Shown here: positions 1 to 8,219 of the stretch, piece after piece
Layout: every line of letters starts with the position of its first letter
How positions within the stretch are numbered: the first letter of the stretch is position 1
NCBI GenBank assembly: GCA_905234755.1
Contig: CAJOIT010000001.1
Coordinates: 124,001-188,000 of the forward strand
Source: an uncultured Bacteroidales bacterium
GTDB taxonomy: Bacteria > Bacteroidota > Bacteroidia > Bacteroidales > ML635J-15
DNA length: 64,000 nt
Reading direction: 5' to 3'
Translations under genes and position numbers: made by a program
The notes under the pieces: model-generated
Told to the model about the DNA's origin: nothing
What the model saw: only the letters and a program-made list of their open reading frames with translations
Database searches by the model: none

Positions 1-244
1 CACCCAGCTCTTTTGAGTTCAGTGTTATGATTATGGTTTGTCCGTTTGCAGAGGTTCCGTTAATCTTTATCTTGTGCTCGCTAACAATTGCTGTTGGGTC
101 GGCTCCACGCCAGTTGGAACCGTTTACCAGACCATACATGGCTACTAAGTTTGCCTTGCCGGGACTCGTTCCTCCGCACGAATATAACAATGCCAGTGAT
201 GCGAGCAACAGCATTACAAAAAACATGGATAAATAACGATTCAT
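1..244 (-). CDS. Putative lipoprotein, N-terminal part (partial)
   Basis: Reading the minus strand from an ATG at 244 gives at least 81 codons that stay open to the window edge, so the gene continues beyond base 1. The protein begins MNRYLSMFFVMLLLASLALL followed by YSCGG, a signal peptide with a lipobox-like Cys near residue 23, so an envelope lipoprotein is likely. The visible mature part (around TSANGQTIIITLNSKELG) is not enough to name a family. The open frames on the plus strand here look like shadows. The function is unknown. Confidence 0.6.
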   Translation of the reverse strand, partial: MNRYLSMFFVMLLLASLALLYSCGGTSPGKANLVAMYGLVNGSNWRGADPTAIVSEHKIKINGTSANGQTIIITLNSKELG

Positions 245-358
245 ATCTGTATGTCTTATTTTGTAAAAATGCAAATATAATCATTTTTAATTCAGTATGA
301 TTGATTTTGAAAAAAATCTACAAAAATGGAATTGTGAAAAATATTTTTCAAAATATTT

Positions 359-388
359 TTTGCATTACAACAATTATATGTATCTTTG
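359..388 (+). promoter_or_regulatory. Bacteroidota-type promoter for tRNA-Ser
   Basis: TTTG at 359-362 and TATCTTTG at 381-388 are separated by 18 bases. This fits the Bacteroidota vegetative sigma factor consensus TTTG-N19-21-TAnnTTTG, with a slightly short spacer. It lies about 55 bp upstream of the tRNA. Confidence 0.6.
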
Positions 389-441
389 CGCTCGCTTTTT
401 CTGCTTTCAGGAAAGCCCGCAATTTAGCAAATTAGCAAAAA

Positions 442-531
<90 letters not shown>

Positions 532-538
532 AAAAAAT

Positions 539-568
539 AGCGAAGCTTTTGCTTCGCTTTTTTTTGTT
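539..568 (+). terminator. Rho-independent terminator of tRNA-Ser
   Basis: AGCGAAGC-TTTT-GCTTCGCT forms a perfect 8-bp stem followed directly by a T run, right after the tRNA. Confidence 0.85.
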
Positions 569-570
569 TT

Positions 571-610
571 CTGCAAATCCTTGAATGCATGCATTCAAAA
601 GGGTTTGCAG
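571..610. repeat. Imperfect inverted repeat
   Basis: CTGCAAA (571-577) pairs with TTTGCAG (604-610). Inside it, TTGAATGC (581-588) pairs with GCATTCAA (591-598). It makes a palindrome of about 40 nt between the tRNA terminator and the first copy of the 90-bp repeat, and looks like a REP-type intergenic element. Confidence 0.5.
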
Positions 611-693
611 AAAACAAAAATGAAAACGCAGCGGAGCAAGTTTTCTATTTTTTTGCAAGGACGCCCGCGACAGCGCAGGGGATCTGCAATCCC
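603..693. repeat. Intergenic direct repeat, copy 1
   Basis: A unit of about 90 bp running from TTTGCAGAAAACAAA to GGATCTGCAATCCC. It recurs at 731-819 with a handful of substitutions. Both copies share the core AACGCAGCGGAGCAAGTTTT, a T/A-rich stretch and GCAGGGGATCTGCAATCCC. Open frames crossing it (for example 589-960) are not convincing genes. Confidence 0.7.
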
Positions 694-730
694 TCTCTCT
701 CTTCACATTATTGTTTTAATTCTAAAGAGT

Positions 731-819
731 TTTCAGAAAACAAAGAAGAAAACGCAGCGGAGCAAGTTTTCTATTTTTTTGCAAGGATGCCCGCGGCAAC
801 GCAGGGGATCTGCAATCCC
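731..819. repeat. Intergenic direct repeat, copy 2
   Basis: Second copy of the unit at 603-693, about 126 bp downstream. The stretch 531-870 has no gene. It holds the tRNA terminator, the palindrome, both repeat copies and the terminator of the minus-strand gene that follows. Confidence 0.7.
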
Positions 820-825
820 ACACAA

Positions 826-850
826 AAAAAGGCTGCAATCGCAGCCTTTT
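826..850 (-). terminator. Terminator downstream of the propeller lipoprotein gene
   Basis: AAGGCTGC-AATC/GATT-GCAGCCTT forms a GC-rich hairpin at about 829-848. On the minus strand it is followed by a T run (826-830 and below), 20 bp after the stop codon at 871. Confidence 0.75.
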
Positions 851-870
851 CCCTTTTATGTACTAGTCAA

Positions 871-2028
871 CTAATCGTCAATAAAAGCTCCACCAGTAAC
901 AGCGACAATAAGTTCACCGTCATAAATATAGTATCGAGTAAATTTGCCTTCACCGAATAATCTCGGAATCATTTCGGTGCCGATGTCTGCTGTACTATAA
1001 ATTGTGTCTTTTGTTATAAGGCCATCTTCCACAAAAATAAAGCGAGGATTGTCCTGTCCTGCATTTGTGTTTGCTATACCTTCGGTATCAAAGACAATTT
1101 TTTCGATGCAATCAAGTCCGTTTTTCTTGACATACGAAGCGCCTGCTTCCTCATTTTCGGCAGAAACAACAAGGTATATCGGTGCCAAATTGACAATTTC
1201 CTTGTTAGCAATCAACGAGTCGATTACCATCTTGTCGCCATCTGATATTTCATCCTTGCAATACAAGGTAAGCACCTTATATATTCTGTCGTCCTGCGGT
1301 TTTACCAATCCAATAAGCGGACTATTTTCCGGAGAGAACTTTTCCTTGTATTCTTCCCACTCCTTATGCTTTTTTTCAAGGTCGGCACGGCACGACTCTA
1401 TGTATTCGTTGTAATTGCGGTCGGTCTTCGTCAGTTTCAAATAGTTAACCGTTACTGTCGAATTGTCTTTAATATGTTCAATGTCAACAAGAATTCTGCC
1501 GTTATCAAACCAAGGCCAGACCTTATTGTCGTAAATTGTTCCCAAATAGTTGAAATCCTTATCGATAATAATAAGTTCGTGAACATTTTTACCATAATAG
1601 TCGGTATCGTAATACTTCTCTGCCCAATACACTCCGTTGGCTTTATCATATTCAAGTCTAACTCCCAATTCCTTGCTGTCACCTGCTAGCAAGAGAGCAT
1701 CAACGGCAATCACAGTATCCAAAGCATCATATATATCTGGCTCTACATTATTGACTCCGCTCATCTTCTTACCAGTTTCCAAATCGTAGTACGATATAGT
1801 TCCACCTTTAGAATAAAACACGAGTGCATCCTTGCCGTCAATGTCAACCAGACCTCCCGGAAGCGTTATTTCACTTTCCAAGTCTCGGTCTTCCACGTCT
1901 AATACTATTTTTTGTGTCTTATACACTTCCAACTCATAAACTGCTGGTTCTGGCTTCGTGTTGCGATTGCACGAAAGCAATGTTGCCATTGCTGCGACAA
2001 CCAAAAATAGTCTTGCTAAATTCTTCAT
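871..2028 (-). CDS. Beta-propeller-like lipoprotein of unknown function (DUF4221-like)
   Basis: 385 residues from the ATG at 2028. A longer frame exists, but a clear Shine-Dalgarno AAAGGAG lies just before this ATG, and the protein then starts with a signal peptide and lipobox (MKNLARLFLVVAAMATLLSC). The N-terminal half has strand-turn patterns such as GKDALVFYSKGGTISYYDLE, resembling six-bladed propeller lipoproteins common in Bacteroidota. Residues of about 195-230 are charged and helical. The C-terminal third (NLAPIYLVVSAENEEAG, then DNPRFIFVEDG) resembles a thioredoxin-type fold without a CxxC motif. It lies 26 bp downstream of a small secreted protein gene and is probably co-transcribed. 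Family assignment is tentative. Confidence 0.7.
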   Translation of the reverse strand: MKNLARLFLVVAAMATLLSCNRNTKPEPAVYELEVYKTQKIVLDVEDRDLESEITLPGGLVDIDGKDALVFYSKGGTISYYDLETGKKMSGVNNVEPDIYDALDTVIAVDALLLAGDSKELGVRLEYDKANGVYWAEKYYDTDYYGKNVHELIIIDKDFNYLGTIYDNKVWPWFDNGRILVDIEHIKDNSTVTVNYLKLTKTDRNYNEYIESCRADLEKKHKEWEEYKEKFSPENSPLIGLVKPQDDRIYKVLTLYCKDEISDGDKMVIDSLIANKEIVNLAPIYLVVSAENEEAGASYVKKNGLDCIEKIVFDTEGIANTNAGQDNPRFIFVEDGLITKDTIYSTADIGTEMIPRLFGEGKFTRYYIYDGELIVAVTGGAFIDD

Positions 2029-2054
2029 AAATAATCTCCTTTTAAATATAATGT

Positions 2055-2417
2055 TCAACGTATTAAATCCTTGCAACCATTCCAAAACAAGATTTCGTCG
2101 TCTACTTTTTCGCCATTTTTTATTTTGGCGTCATAGCAATCGCAAACCGAGGCTGGTTTCTGCGGGCATTTCTTTTTCAACTTCTTTAAAATTCTGACAA
2201 TTTCGTTTATTTGTTTCTTGTCCTCAACAATTGGCAAGGTGTATTCGATAATCTCATAGGTGGAAAAATAAATTTCCTCGTCAAGAGTCCTGTTCATTTC
2301 CACTATCCTTGCCTTTACTAAATCCAAGTTGCTTTGTTTGCTGTCCTGGCAAAAGGAAATCTGGTTGCTACACAAGATAGCGAGCGCAAGCAAGCATATT
2401 GTTGCAAATCGTTTCAT
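2055..2417 (-). CDS. Small exported protein, unknown function
   Basis: 120 residues starting at the ATG at 2417 (MKRFATICLLALAILCSNQ), an obvious Sec signal peptide. The 8 residues of in-frame sequence upstream are hydrophilic and not needed. The mature part is charged and mostly helical, with a Lys-rich segment (RILKKLKKKC) and four Cys in its second half, including CDCYD. No known family is recognised. It precedes the propeller lipoprotein by 26 bp, so the two probably form an operon. No convincing TAnnTTTG element was found upstream. Confidence 0.6.
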   Translation of the reverse strand: MKRFATICLLALAILCSNQISFCQDSKQSNLDLVKARIVEMNRTLDEEIYFSTYEIIEYTLPIVEDKKQINEIVRILKKLKKKCPQKPASVCDCYDAKIKNGEKVDDEILFWNGCKDLIR

Positions 2418-2622
2418 TGTTTTAATTTTAATGGTTAACAAAATCTCCTGCTGCCTGCCTTTCCTTTTTTCTCCAAAGCGCAGAACTTTCTCCGGAATGG
2501 TTTTACATGTCTTCCTTTCAAATTATCGCTTACAAGCGATAAACATAGTTTTTGATATGACAAATATTAGTAAAAAGAATTTTTATTCGGTTACTTAGTT
2601 TTCAACGATGTCTAAATTTTAT

Positions 2623-2654
2623 TTTGCTTGTAGCGAGATAATATTGTAACTTTG
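2623..2654 (+). promoter_or_regulatory. Promoter of the MBL-fold hydrolase gene
   Basis: TTTG at 2623-2626, a 20-bp spacer and TAACTTTG at 2647-2654 are an exact match to the Bacteroidota consensus, 16 bp before the ATG. Confidence 0.75.
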
Positions 2655-2670
2655 CAATGAAGTTTTAGTT

Positions 2671-3432
2671 ATGGAAGTAGTATTTTTGGGAACGGGTGCT
2701 TCGCAGGGAACGCCGATTTTAGGGTGCGACTGCGAAGTTTGTAGGTCAGTCAATCCGAGGGACAAGCGTTTGCGTTCGTCGGTGCTGTTGCATTGCGATG
2801 GCGTTGACATGCTTATCGACTGCGGTCCCGATTTCCGCTACCAGATGATTCGCGAGGGTGCAAGCAATGTGGATGCAATCCTGTTTACTCACGGGCATGT
2901 TGACCATACCGGTGGCCTTGACGACATTCGTCCGCTCAACTACCTCACCAAGAAACCAATGGAGATATATGCCGAGCAGCGCGTGATTGATGCGTTGCAT
3001 AAGCAGTTCTTCTATATCTTCGACAATAGCACATATCCGGGAGTTCCCAAAGTGAACATACATACAATTACTCCCGATGCCGAATTCAAAGTAGGTGACA
3101 TAGCAGTTAATCCGATTCGTGCATATCACGGACAATTGCCTATCTTAGGATTTAAAATTGCAGGCTTTGCCTATATAACCGATGCTAAGGTCGTTCCCGA
3201 ATCGGAGATGGAAAAGCTAAAGAATGTTACGACTTTGGTTGTAAATGCATTGCAGTATGATGCACATCCTATGCATTTTTCATTTGACGAGGCTGTGGAT
3301 TTTGCTAAAAGGGTAGGAGCAGAGCAAACATACTTCACACATATTGGGCATCGTATTTCGCACGATTCTGCTTTGACAAAATTGCCGGCAAACATTCACT
3401 TGGCATACGACGGACTACACCTTATTATATAA
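2671..3432 (+). CDS. MBL-fold metallo-hydrolase (PhnP-like)
   Basis: 253 residues. The metallo-beta-lactamase signature HGHVDH (H74, H76, D78, H79) follows a typical N-terminal strand with GTGASQGTP. The Cys motif CDCEVCRSVNPRD near residues 18-30 is characteristic of the PhnP-like branch, whose characterised member is a phosphoribosyl cyclic phosphodiesterase and which also contains RNase Z-like enzymes. Downstream His residues (AYHGQ, FTHIGHR) complete the two-metal site. It is probably a cytoplasmic phosphodiesterase, and the substrate cannot be told from sequence. The gene is monocistronic, with its own promoter and a terminator 30 bp downstream. Confidence 0.85.
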   Translation: MEVVFLGTGASQGTPILGCDCEVCRSVNPRDKRLRSSVLLHCDGVDMLIDCGPDFRYQMIREGASNVDAILFTHGHVDHTGGLDDIRPLNYLTKKPMEIYAEQRVIDALHKQFFYIFDNSTYPGVPKVNIHTITPDAEFKVGDIAVNPIRAYHGQLPILGFKIAGFAYITDAKVVPESEMEKLKNVTTLVVNALQYDAHPMHFSFDEAVDFAKRVGAEQTYFTHIGHRISHDSALTKLPANIHLAYDGLHLII

Positions 3433-3456
3433 AGTTGTTTTCGATTGAAGCAAAAA

Positions 3457-3486
3457 AAATGGCTACCGAATAGGTAGCCATTTTTA
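3457..3486. terminator. Bidirectional terminator
   Basis: AATGGCTACC-GAATA-GGTAGCCATT flanked by an A run on the left and a T run on the right. It lies between two convergent genes and can serve both. Confidence 0.85.
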
Positions 3487-3502
3487 TGAATGAATGCGAT
3501 TA

Positions 3503-5218
3503 TTACTTTACAATCGATTTGAATGTTTCGTTTTCGAAGAGGTTGATGAATTCAACATCCTTTGCTGCGAAATCTTTCAACTTTGAATCCTTCTGGCAAG
3601 CAGTTCTCAAGTTGTTGAAAACGCCTTCGTTGTCGGTCTTGCGAGCGCAAACAACAGCCTTCAGGTAGTAGTTCATAGCATCGTCCTTTTCATCACCACA
3701 GTCAAGAGCCTTCATAGCTGCATCGTTTTCCTTGTTGAGAACCTTTGCAAGACCTGCGTTGAATGAGCAGTCTTCACCGTAGAAGTTCGATGCGTTAGCA
3801 TACTGACCTTTCTTTATTGCGATAACACCCTGACCAGCGCTAGCTTCATTAACACCAGTTGCTGATGAGTAGTTAGCTTCTGCTTCTGCTATATTGCCTT
3901 CTGAGAGTGCAATGTTACCCATGTTGTTGAGAACTGTTGCGTTTCCATTGCTCTTGCTCTTTGCCTTTTCGAGAGCAACCTTTGCTGCCTGATAGTCCTT
4001 TGTTTCGTAGAGAGCTGCACCGAGGTTGTTGTATGCTGACCATTCTTCTGGGAAGAGTTCGGTTGCCTTTGTGTAGATTTCTACTCTCTTGTGAGCATCT
4101 TCGGTAATTTCACCGTAGTGCATGATTTCTGTGAATGTGAGTTTGCTAGGATCTTCTTTGTAGATTTTTGCAATTTCTTCATCTGTGTTGCCAATGTTTG
4201 TTACATTGATAACAATTTCAGAACGACGCAAGCTCGGGAGAACTTCCTTTTCTAGTTCGTCAAATGTGCTCTTCATGTTTCTGATTTCTTCTTCTCTCTT
4301 GTCAGGGTCAGAATTCATGTTGATAACACGGATAATCATGTCCTTGTCAGCAAGGTTCGAGTTTTGTACTGCGGTCTTGAAACCATCCCAGTCTTCTTCG
4401 GTTACCAAGCTCTTGAAGAAGTTGCTGTCATCTGCACCATTTACGCCCTTGAATTCGTTCTTTGCGAACTTCGATGCGCTGTTCGAACGGTCGTTAGAAA
4501 CTTTCTTGTTAATGTCTTGTGAACCTTCTGGTGAAGCGTATGACTTAAGTTCAACGCCGTCGAATCTTACGCGGTCATTGTCCTTTGATTCCTTAATATA
4601 CTTCTGCATTTCAGCGATTTCGCTCTTCTTTGTTTCGGTAGATTTGATATCAGCTTTGTTCTTGTCGTAGTTGATAGCAGCGATCTTTGAAGCAGCGTTG
4701 TCCTTCTTGAAGTTGCTAGCTGCGCTTGAAGACTTTCCGCCAGTCATCTTTACGAGTTCTGGAGTAGCAACGATACCTTCAGCAATATCTTCAGGATCGA
4801 ATTCTGCTTCCTTTGTACCCTTAACAGCAGTAATCTTCAAAACGAGTTTCGATCTACGCATTTCTGGCGAATAGTCGAACTTGTCGTTGTACGAGAAAGC
4901 ACCACCTGGTTTGTACTTTATAACTTGTCCGTTACCAGAAATCTTTTCACCTTGTACATAGATAGGAGTAAGAGCCTTTTCTCCGCCATCCCATACCAAA
5001 GTTGGTGTTAATGTTGCAGATACTTTCTTTCTGAAGTACTTTTCTGGGAAATTTCCAGTAATGTTAACAGCTACCTGTCCGTTGTGAACTTCCAGTACTT
5101 TTGGATTTACGGAGTAGTTGATGTCATCGGCATTGGCTGCCATTTTTTTCAGGTCGTTGCAAGCACCCATTACAAGTCCTAATGCAACTACCGATGTCAC
5201 AAATAATAACCTCTTCAT
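3503..5218 (-). CDS. Lipoprotein with OmpA-like segment and TPR repeats
   Basis: 571 residues. A signal peptide and lipobox (VALGLVMGAC) are followed by a beta-rich N-terminal region with conserved-looking stretches (YSVNPKVLEVHNGQVAVNI). Next comes a segment around YASPEGSQDINKKVSNDRS that resembles the peptidoglycan-contacting part of OmpA-like domains (SPEG, then N, then RS in place of RA). The C-terminal half contains TPR units (WSAYNNLGAALYETKDYQAA; NATVLNNMGNIALSEGNIAE). It is likely an outer-membrane lipoprotein scaffold. No partner is visible: it is flanked by a convergent gene and by the dNK/prs operon, and has its own -7 element. The exact role is unknown. Confidence 0.75.
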   Translation of the reverse strand: MKRLLFVTSVVALGLVMGACNDLKKMAANADDINYSVNPKVLEVHNGQVAVNITGNFPEKYFRKKVSATLTPTLVWDGGEKALTPIYVQGEKISGNGQVIKYKPGGAFSYNDKFDYSPEMRRSKLVLKITAVKGTKEAEFDPEDIAEGIVATPELVKMTGGKSSSAASNFKKDNAASKIAAINYDKNKADIKSTETKKSEIAEMQKYIKESKDNDRVRFDGVELKSYASPEGSQDINKKVSNDRSNSASKFAKNEFKGVNGADDSNFFKSLVTEEDWDGFKTAVQNSNLADKDMIIRVINMNSDPDKREEEIRNMKSTFDELEKEVLPSLRRSEIVINVTNIGNTDEEIAKIYKEDPSKLTFTEIMHYGEITEDAHKRVEIYTKATELFPEEWSAYNNLGAALYETKDYQAAKVALEKAKSKSNGNATVLNNMGNIALSEGNIAEAEANYSSATGVNEASAGQGVIAIKKGQYANASNFYGEDCSFNAGLAKVLNKENDAAMKALDCGDEKDDAMNYYLKAVVCARKTDNEGVFNNLRTACQKDSKLKDFAAKDVEFINLFENETFKSIVK

Positions 5219-5294
5219 AGTTTATTCCTTAATTATTCTTTTATATTTTAATTACTTATAATTAACAGACTTTTCCTTTGGGAAAAAATCTGTG

Positions 5295-5302
5295 CAAAGA
5301 TA
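5295..5302 (-). promoter_or_regulatory. -7 promoter element of the TPR lipoprotein gene
   Basis: TATCTTTG on the minus strand, 77 bp upstream of the ATG at 5218. No clear TTTG at -33. Confidence 0.45.
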
Positions 5303-5356
5303 ATATCTTGTTTTTGATTTGTAAAGAAAAAACAGCAAAAAGATTAAAAAAAATAT

Positions 5357-5992
5357 CTAAAGGATTAATCTGGTAATCCCCATTGGATATTCATTGTTGA
5401 AAATAGTGTTCTCTATTTTCTCAAAATCTTTACTATTGTTCACAAAATCAATGTTGTTGGTGTCGATAATGACTATTTTTATTTGATTTTGCTGCTTGAA
5501 GAAATTGAAATATCCTGTTTCTATTCCTTTTAGGTATTCTGCTGTGATGTTTTTTTCGTATTCGCGCCCTCGTTTTGCAATGTTCTTGAGCAGAAGGTCT
5601 GTATTTTTATGCAAATATACATATAGGTCGGGCTTGGGCAATGTACTATATATTATGTTGAATATTTGCCTGTATAGCTTGTATTCGTCTTCCTGTAGTG
5701 TGTGGGCGGAAAAGATAAGGGATTTCATGAAAAAATAATCAGATACAATCAACTCGTTGAACAGGTCGAATGAGGAAACACTGCTTTTAAGTTGATTGTA
5801 TCTGTCGGCCAGGAACGAAAGTTCCAGTGGAAACGAATATCTTTCGGGATTTTCGTAGAATTTGGGCAGGAAGGGATTATCTGCATATTGTTCTAGGAAT
5901 AGTTTCGCCTTGCGTTTTTCTGCAATCAGTTTGCAAAGGCTGGTCTTTCCTGTCCCGATGTTCCCTTCGATGACCAAATACCGCAAGTCCAT
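5357..5992 (-). CDS. Deoxynucleoside kinase family protein
   Basis: 211 residues. The N-terminal P-loop GNIGTGKT (10-17) is followed by the deoxynucleoside kinase pattern of an acidic residue after the second strand (LFLEQYADNPFL) and LSFLADRYNQL. RGREYEKNI near residue 140 matches the LID Arg region. The family phosphorylates deoxynucleosides using ATP in nucleotide salvage. The start codon overlaps the stop codon of prs by one base (TAATG), so the two are probably translationally coupled. PRPP synthesis and nucleoside salvage make a sensible pair. Which deoxynucleoside is used cannot be read from sequence. Confidence 0.85.
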   Translation of the reverse strand: MDLRYLVIEGNIGTGKTSLCKLIAEKRKAKLFLEQYADNPFLPKFYENPERYSFPLELSFLADRYNQLKSSVSSFDLFNELIVSDYFFMKSLIFSAHTLQEDEYKLYRQIFNIIYSTLPKPDLYVYLHKNTDLLLKNIAKRGREYEKNITAEYLKGIETGYFNFFKQQNQIKIVIIDTNNIDFVNNSKDFEKIENTIFNNEYPMGITRLIL

Positions 5993-6951
5993 TATACGAT
6001 GAAGTTTTTGCTTATCGACTTGTGGTGATATACATTATTTATTACTTCTCCAAACAAATTGCCTATAGAGATTACCTTTATCTTGTTCGACATTCCTTCC
6101 TTGATAGGAATTGAGTTGGTTGTAATAACTTCGATGAGAGCCGATTTGTTTATTCTTTCGTATGCTGGTCCCGAAAGTACCGGGTGGGTTGCTACTGCGC
6201 GAACGCTTTTTGCACCCTTTTCCATTATAATATCTGCAGCCATGGTTATTGTGCCGGCGGTGTCAATCATATCGTCAACGATAATGACATTCTTGTCCTT
6301 TACATCACCAATAACCATCATTTCGCTTACCATGTTGGCTTTGGACCTTGACTTGTGCGAGATAACCATTTCTGCATCAAGGAAGTGAGAGTATGCTTTT
6401 GCCCTTTTTGCTCCACCCATGTCGGGAGATGCTATTACAAGATTGTCAAGGTTGAGGCTCTTGATGTACGGAACGAACAATGTAGATGCGTATATGTGGT
6501 CAACTGGCACATTGAAGAAGCCCTGAATCTGGTCTGCATGCAGGTCCATTGTCATTACCCTGTTTACACCTGATGCCATCAAAAGGTCTGCTACAAGTTT
6601 TGCTCCGATTGCTACTCTTGGCTTGTCTTTTCTGTCTTGTCTTGCAAATCCGAAGTAGGGGATAACCGCTACGACTTGCTCAGCTGATGCTCTTTTTGCT
6701 GCATCAACCATGAGCATAAGTTCGAAAAGGTTTTCAACTGGCGGGAAAGTTGATTGTATTAGGAATACTGTGCAACCCCTTACTGTCTCGTCGATGCTTG
6801 TTACGAATTCGCCATCGCTAAACTTGAGCAGTGTACTTTCGCCGAGTTTCATTTCTGGGTTATAGCCTTTTACTATTTCTTCGGCTACATATCTGCTTGC
6901 CGAGCCTGAAAAGAATTTGATAGGTGACGCTATCTCGTTGTTTGTTGTCAT
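5992..6951 (-). CDS. prs: Ribose-phosphate pyrophosphokinase
   Basis: 319 residues, full length for bacterial PRPP synthetase, which makes PRPP from ribose-5-phosphate and ATP for nucleotide, His and Trp synthesis. Visible motifs are the ATP-binding region FGFARQDRKDKPR (101-112), DLHADQIQGFF (137-146), SPDMGGAKRAKAY (175-187) and the PRPP loop VDDMIDTAGT (225-234). It is the first gene of a two-gene operon with the deoxynucleoside kinase. The minus strand carries a TATTTTTG element 32 bp upstream of the start. Confidence 0.97.
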   Translation of the reverse strand: MTTNNEIASPIKFFSGSASRYVAEEIVKGYNPEMKLGESTLLKFSDGEFVTSIDETVRGCTVFLIQSTFPPVENLFELMLMVDAAKRASAEQVVAVIPYFGFARQDRKDKPRVAIGAKLVADLLMASGVNRVMTMDLHADQIQGFFNVPVDHIYASTLFVPYIKSLNLDNLVIASPDMGGAKRAKAYSHFLDAEMVISHKSRSKANMVSEMMVIGDVKDKNVIIVDDMIDTAGTITMAADIIMEKGAKSVRAVATHPVLSGPAYERINKSALIEVITTNSIPIKEGMSNKIKVISIGNLFGEVINNVYHHKSISKNFIV

Positions 6952-6982
6952 GGTATTAATTTGTTTTTTATGTTTCGGACTG

Positions 6983-6990
6983 CAAAAATA
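6983..6990 (-). promoter_or_regulatory. -7 promoter element of prs
   Basis: TATTTTTG on the minus strand, 32 bp before the prs ATG. A TTTG lies 24 bp further upstream (7015-7018), slightly too far for the consensus. The rest of 6991-7207 is AT-rich with no gene. Confidence 0.45.
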
Positions 6991-7207
6991 TTTCTTTTTG
7001 ATATGGCTTTAAAGCAAAATGTTCTTTTTTTATTAACCCCTGTTTATATGTTGGTAATTAGGAATGTATATTAATTATTATATGTTTTGAACGAATGATA
7101 TGGTTTCTGGTTTCAATGTTTCTAATTTCTAGTTATTATGCATTAAATTTAGAAATGGACAGCAGCCATGAAGCTGTGTAGCCATTTAAACCTTAAACTA
7201 AAAAAAG

Positions 7208-7235
7208 GAAAAGGCCGCCATTGGCAGCCTTTCCG
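7208..7235 (-). terminator. Terminator of the porP-gldKLMN operon
   Basis: AAAGGCTGCC-AATG-GGCGGCCTTT on the minus strand (one G-T type mismatch) is followed by TTCC and a T run, 24 bp after the gldN stop codon. Confidence 0.7.
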
Positions 7236-7259
7236 TATGTTTTGAATAATTAAATTCTT

Positions 7260-8204
7260 TTAGTATTCCCACATGTCGTGTTCAACCTTGAACATTTCAT
7301 CCTGAATTCTTTCGCCTTCTCTTATTGCTTCGATACCGATAAGGTAATCAGCTATAAGGCGGTTGTCGTAGTTGTTGGTTTCGGCAACTATGAAGCTTGA
7401 GAATCTTCTCTGTAGGAAAACATCATCGAATGTCCTATGTTCAGCTTCGTTGTGTGAGTTGAATGTCTCGTATGTTGTGAACAACGGACGATAGTCATTG
7501 TAGGCAATCCAGAACGGCCATACACGACCTTCGGAAGTGTATCCATCGAATGACATTGCCATTATGCGAACATCCATTACTGATCTTTGCTTGTCGAAGA
7601 ACCATTCTTCCCATACCCAAAGTTCGTCCATTACACCACGGTCGCTTTCTTCAAGTTCCATCTTTTGTGCAACTTCGATGTAGTCTGGATTATCAGGATC
7701 GTCTGAATATGGGTCAGCAATCTTTATTGTACCTTCGTACGAAAGCAAAGAGTCTCTTGATGGGTCATCTTTCTCGATTGGAGTTCTCCACCAGTTGGTA
7801 ATGTCGCCGGCATCAAGTTTGAAAACAGGATACCTGTTGTCGGTACTTTCGTTGTCTTCGATTTCCTGTCCGGTTGCCTTATAGAAAGTTTTTCCCTTGA
7901 TTCCGATATCGTATACAAGATACAGAAGGTTTACCCTACTTCTCTGCGGTTGCAATTCGCCCGGATAAGTCATTCTTGTCTGCGGGTAGTATAAGGGCAG
8001 GTTCTGTTTTTCTTTGAGTTCCAATATCCTCAGAATCTTTTTCGAATACATAGCGTCTGCCTCTCTGATGTATGGCAGAGGAACTACATTTCTCTTCACA
8101 GTTGTCTCTCTGGCAAATGCACCGTCAAGTACTTGAGCAAACGATGTGTTAGCCAATGTAAGCATGAGAGCCAATAATACGGAAAAACTAACTAATCTTT
8201 TCAT
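7260..8204 (-). CDS. gldN: T9SS protein GldN/PorN
   Basis: 314 residues with a signal peptide (ending near NTSFAQ). The mature start with VVPLPYIREADAMYSKK is the recognisable GldN/PorN pattern. In known T9SS, GldN (PorN) is periplasmic and forms the large ring with the lipoprotein GldK under the outer membrane, contacting the GldM periplasmic shaft. It is the last gene of porP-gldK-gldL-gldM-gldN, 15 bp after gldM, and is followed by a terminator. This is the same order as the P. gingivalis por operon. Length is normal. Confidence 0.95.
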   Translation of the reverse strand: MKRLVSFSVLLALMLTLANTSFAQVLDGAFARETTVKRNVVPLPYIREADAMYSKKILRILELKEKQNLPLYYPQTRMTYPGELQPQRSRVNLLYLVYDIGIKGKTFYKATGQEIEDNESTDNRYPVFKLDAGDITNWWRTPIEKDDPSRDSLLSYEGTIKIADPYSDDPDNPDYIEVAQKMELEESDRGVMDELWVWEEWFFDKQRSVMDVRIMAMSFDGYTSEGRVWPFWIAYNDYRPLFTTYETFNSHNEAEHRTFDDVFLQRRFSSFIVAETNNYDNRLIADYLIGIEAIREGERIQDEMFKVEHDMWEY

Positions 8205-8219
8205 GACTATGAATTTTAA

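Noticed and set aside
581..960. Two open frames on the plus strand through the 90-bp repeats
   Set aside because: The products mirror the repeat (the same segment twice) and the region has terminator hairpins. Not a gene.
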